Shown: piece by piece, positions 60,301-60,518 of the stretch | Position numbering within the stretch: position 1 is the stretch's first letter | Layout: the number at the start of each line of letters is the position of its first letter | From: Gammaproteobacteria bacterium | Lineage (GTDB): Bacteria; Pseudomonadota; Gammaproteobacteria; Steroidobacterales; Steroidobacteraceae | DNA length: 60,518 nt | Reading direction: 5' to 3' | NCBI GenBank assembly: GCA_024642505.1 | Contig: JAHEAZ010000010.1 | Coordinates: forward strand, 1 to 60,518 | Position numbers and translations under genes: made by a program | Notes under the pieces: generated by a model | The model's database searches: none | Told to the model about the DNA's origin: nothing | What the model saw: the letters and a program-made list of their open reading frames with translations, nothing else

Positions 60301-60518
60301 GCCGGAAACAGCACGGGGGGCGCGTACGCGGTCTGCCAGGGTTTTCGCGACCAGACCAACGCGCGAGCGTTCGCGGGTCTGAACTTCACCGAGTCCTATG
60401 TCGACGCGGGTATCGTCCATGCCCGTGACCATGCCCATGCGCTAGGCCGCAAGGTCTATGTCGCGCTCGATACCTATCCCGGTCCGGCCGGGCTCGCCGG
60501 GTGGCAGGCTGCAGTCAA
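60301..60518 (+). pseudogene. Partial U32 peptidase-family gene at window end, N-terminus not recognisable
   Basis: In the frame starting at 60301 the sequence reads AYAVCQGFRDQTNARAFAGLNF and continues to KVYVALDTYPGPAG and the window edge, matching the conserved N-terminal part of U32-family proteins (YhbU/YhbV, UbiU/UbiV type). The expected start (M-x-LV-x-PAG and GADAVY) is missing or altered: there is no ATG, GTG or TTG in frame from 60232 to this motif, and Asp and Tyr of the ADAVY motif appear as Tyr and Cys. The gene may be truncated, mutated or affected by contig-end errors. Confidence 0.55.

Overview
The window looks like a chromosomal segment of a high-GC gammaproteobacterium. Most of it is clearly GC-rich; one AT-rich island at 25190-25365 stands out. 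The best taxonomic clue is gene order: rhodanese(yibN)-grxC-secB-gpsA next to trmL and envC, as in the Escherichia coli yib region. FeoAB, TatABC, TrkAH, NtrBC, an ExeA/GspAB pair and a long FadE-type acyl-CoA dehydrogenase fit the same group. I cannot assign a genus. No rRNA, tRNA, CRISPR array, integrase or intact transposase was seen. Gene content is mostly core; the interest is in a few accessory systems and in the intergenic repeats.

Layout. 1-7 kb: ntrBC nitrogen two-component system, an SDR, an MscS channel, a class 1B-type dihydroorotate dehydrogenase and an aspartate/aromatic aminotransferase. 7-15.9 kb: trmL, gpsA, secB, grxC, yibN-like rhodanese, envC, a GGDEF/EAL protein, a CtpA-type S41 protease and a membrane GGDEF protein. 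16-19.6 kb: SRPBCC protein overlapping an amidohydrolase-fold protein that lacks the metal ligands, a small membrane protein, a hypothetical and an EamA exporter. 19.7-25.1 kb: OPT and POT peptide transporters, tatABC and dtd. 25.1-28.6 kb: a TRAP transporter with a possible sigma-54 promoter. 28.6-35.3 kb: TPR protein, trkH, trkA, uvrD and an AI-2E-family permease. 35.5-39.6 kb: RND efflux adaptor and pump.

39.7-44.4 kb holds the most notable systems. A compact bufferin-type RiPP operon runs leftward: a six-cysteine exported precursor (bufA2-like), a DUF692/MNIO maturase (bufB) and a DUF2063 partner (bufC). A hairpin lies between precursor and maturase, and the promoter region may be ECF-type. 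Directly beside it is a complete AmmeMemoRadiSam set (AMMECR1, Memo, radical SAM). 44.6-49.9 kb: a leftward operon gspA-gspB, a fused fatty-acid-kinase-like DAK2-DegV protein and a transsulfuration enzyme. 50-60.5 kb: an enoyl-thioester reductase, dinB, a DUF4286-DUF3667 protein, feoAB with a small Cys-containing membrane protein, fadE, a GAF-GGDEF protein and the broken or partial start of a U32-family protein at the right edge.

Intergenic repeats are frequent. A family of inverted repeats with a GGGGACAGT core occurs at 18.6, 19.6, 26.7, 34.2 and 56.2 kb and looks like REP/BIME elements; one arm is read as the N-terminus of the EamA protein. A second repeat family lies in two convergent intergenic regions, at 4.7 and 44.5 kb. 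A perfect 25-bp tandem duplication spans the ntrC stop codon.
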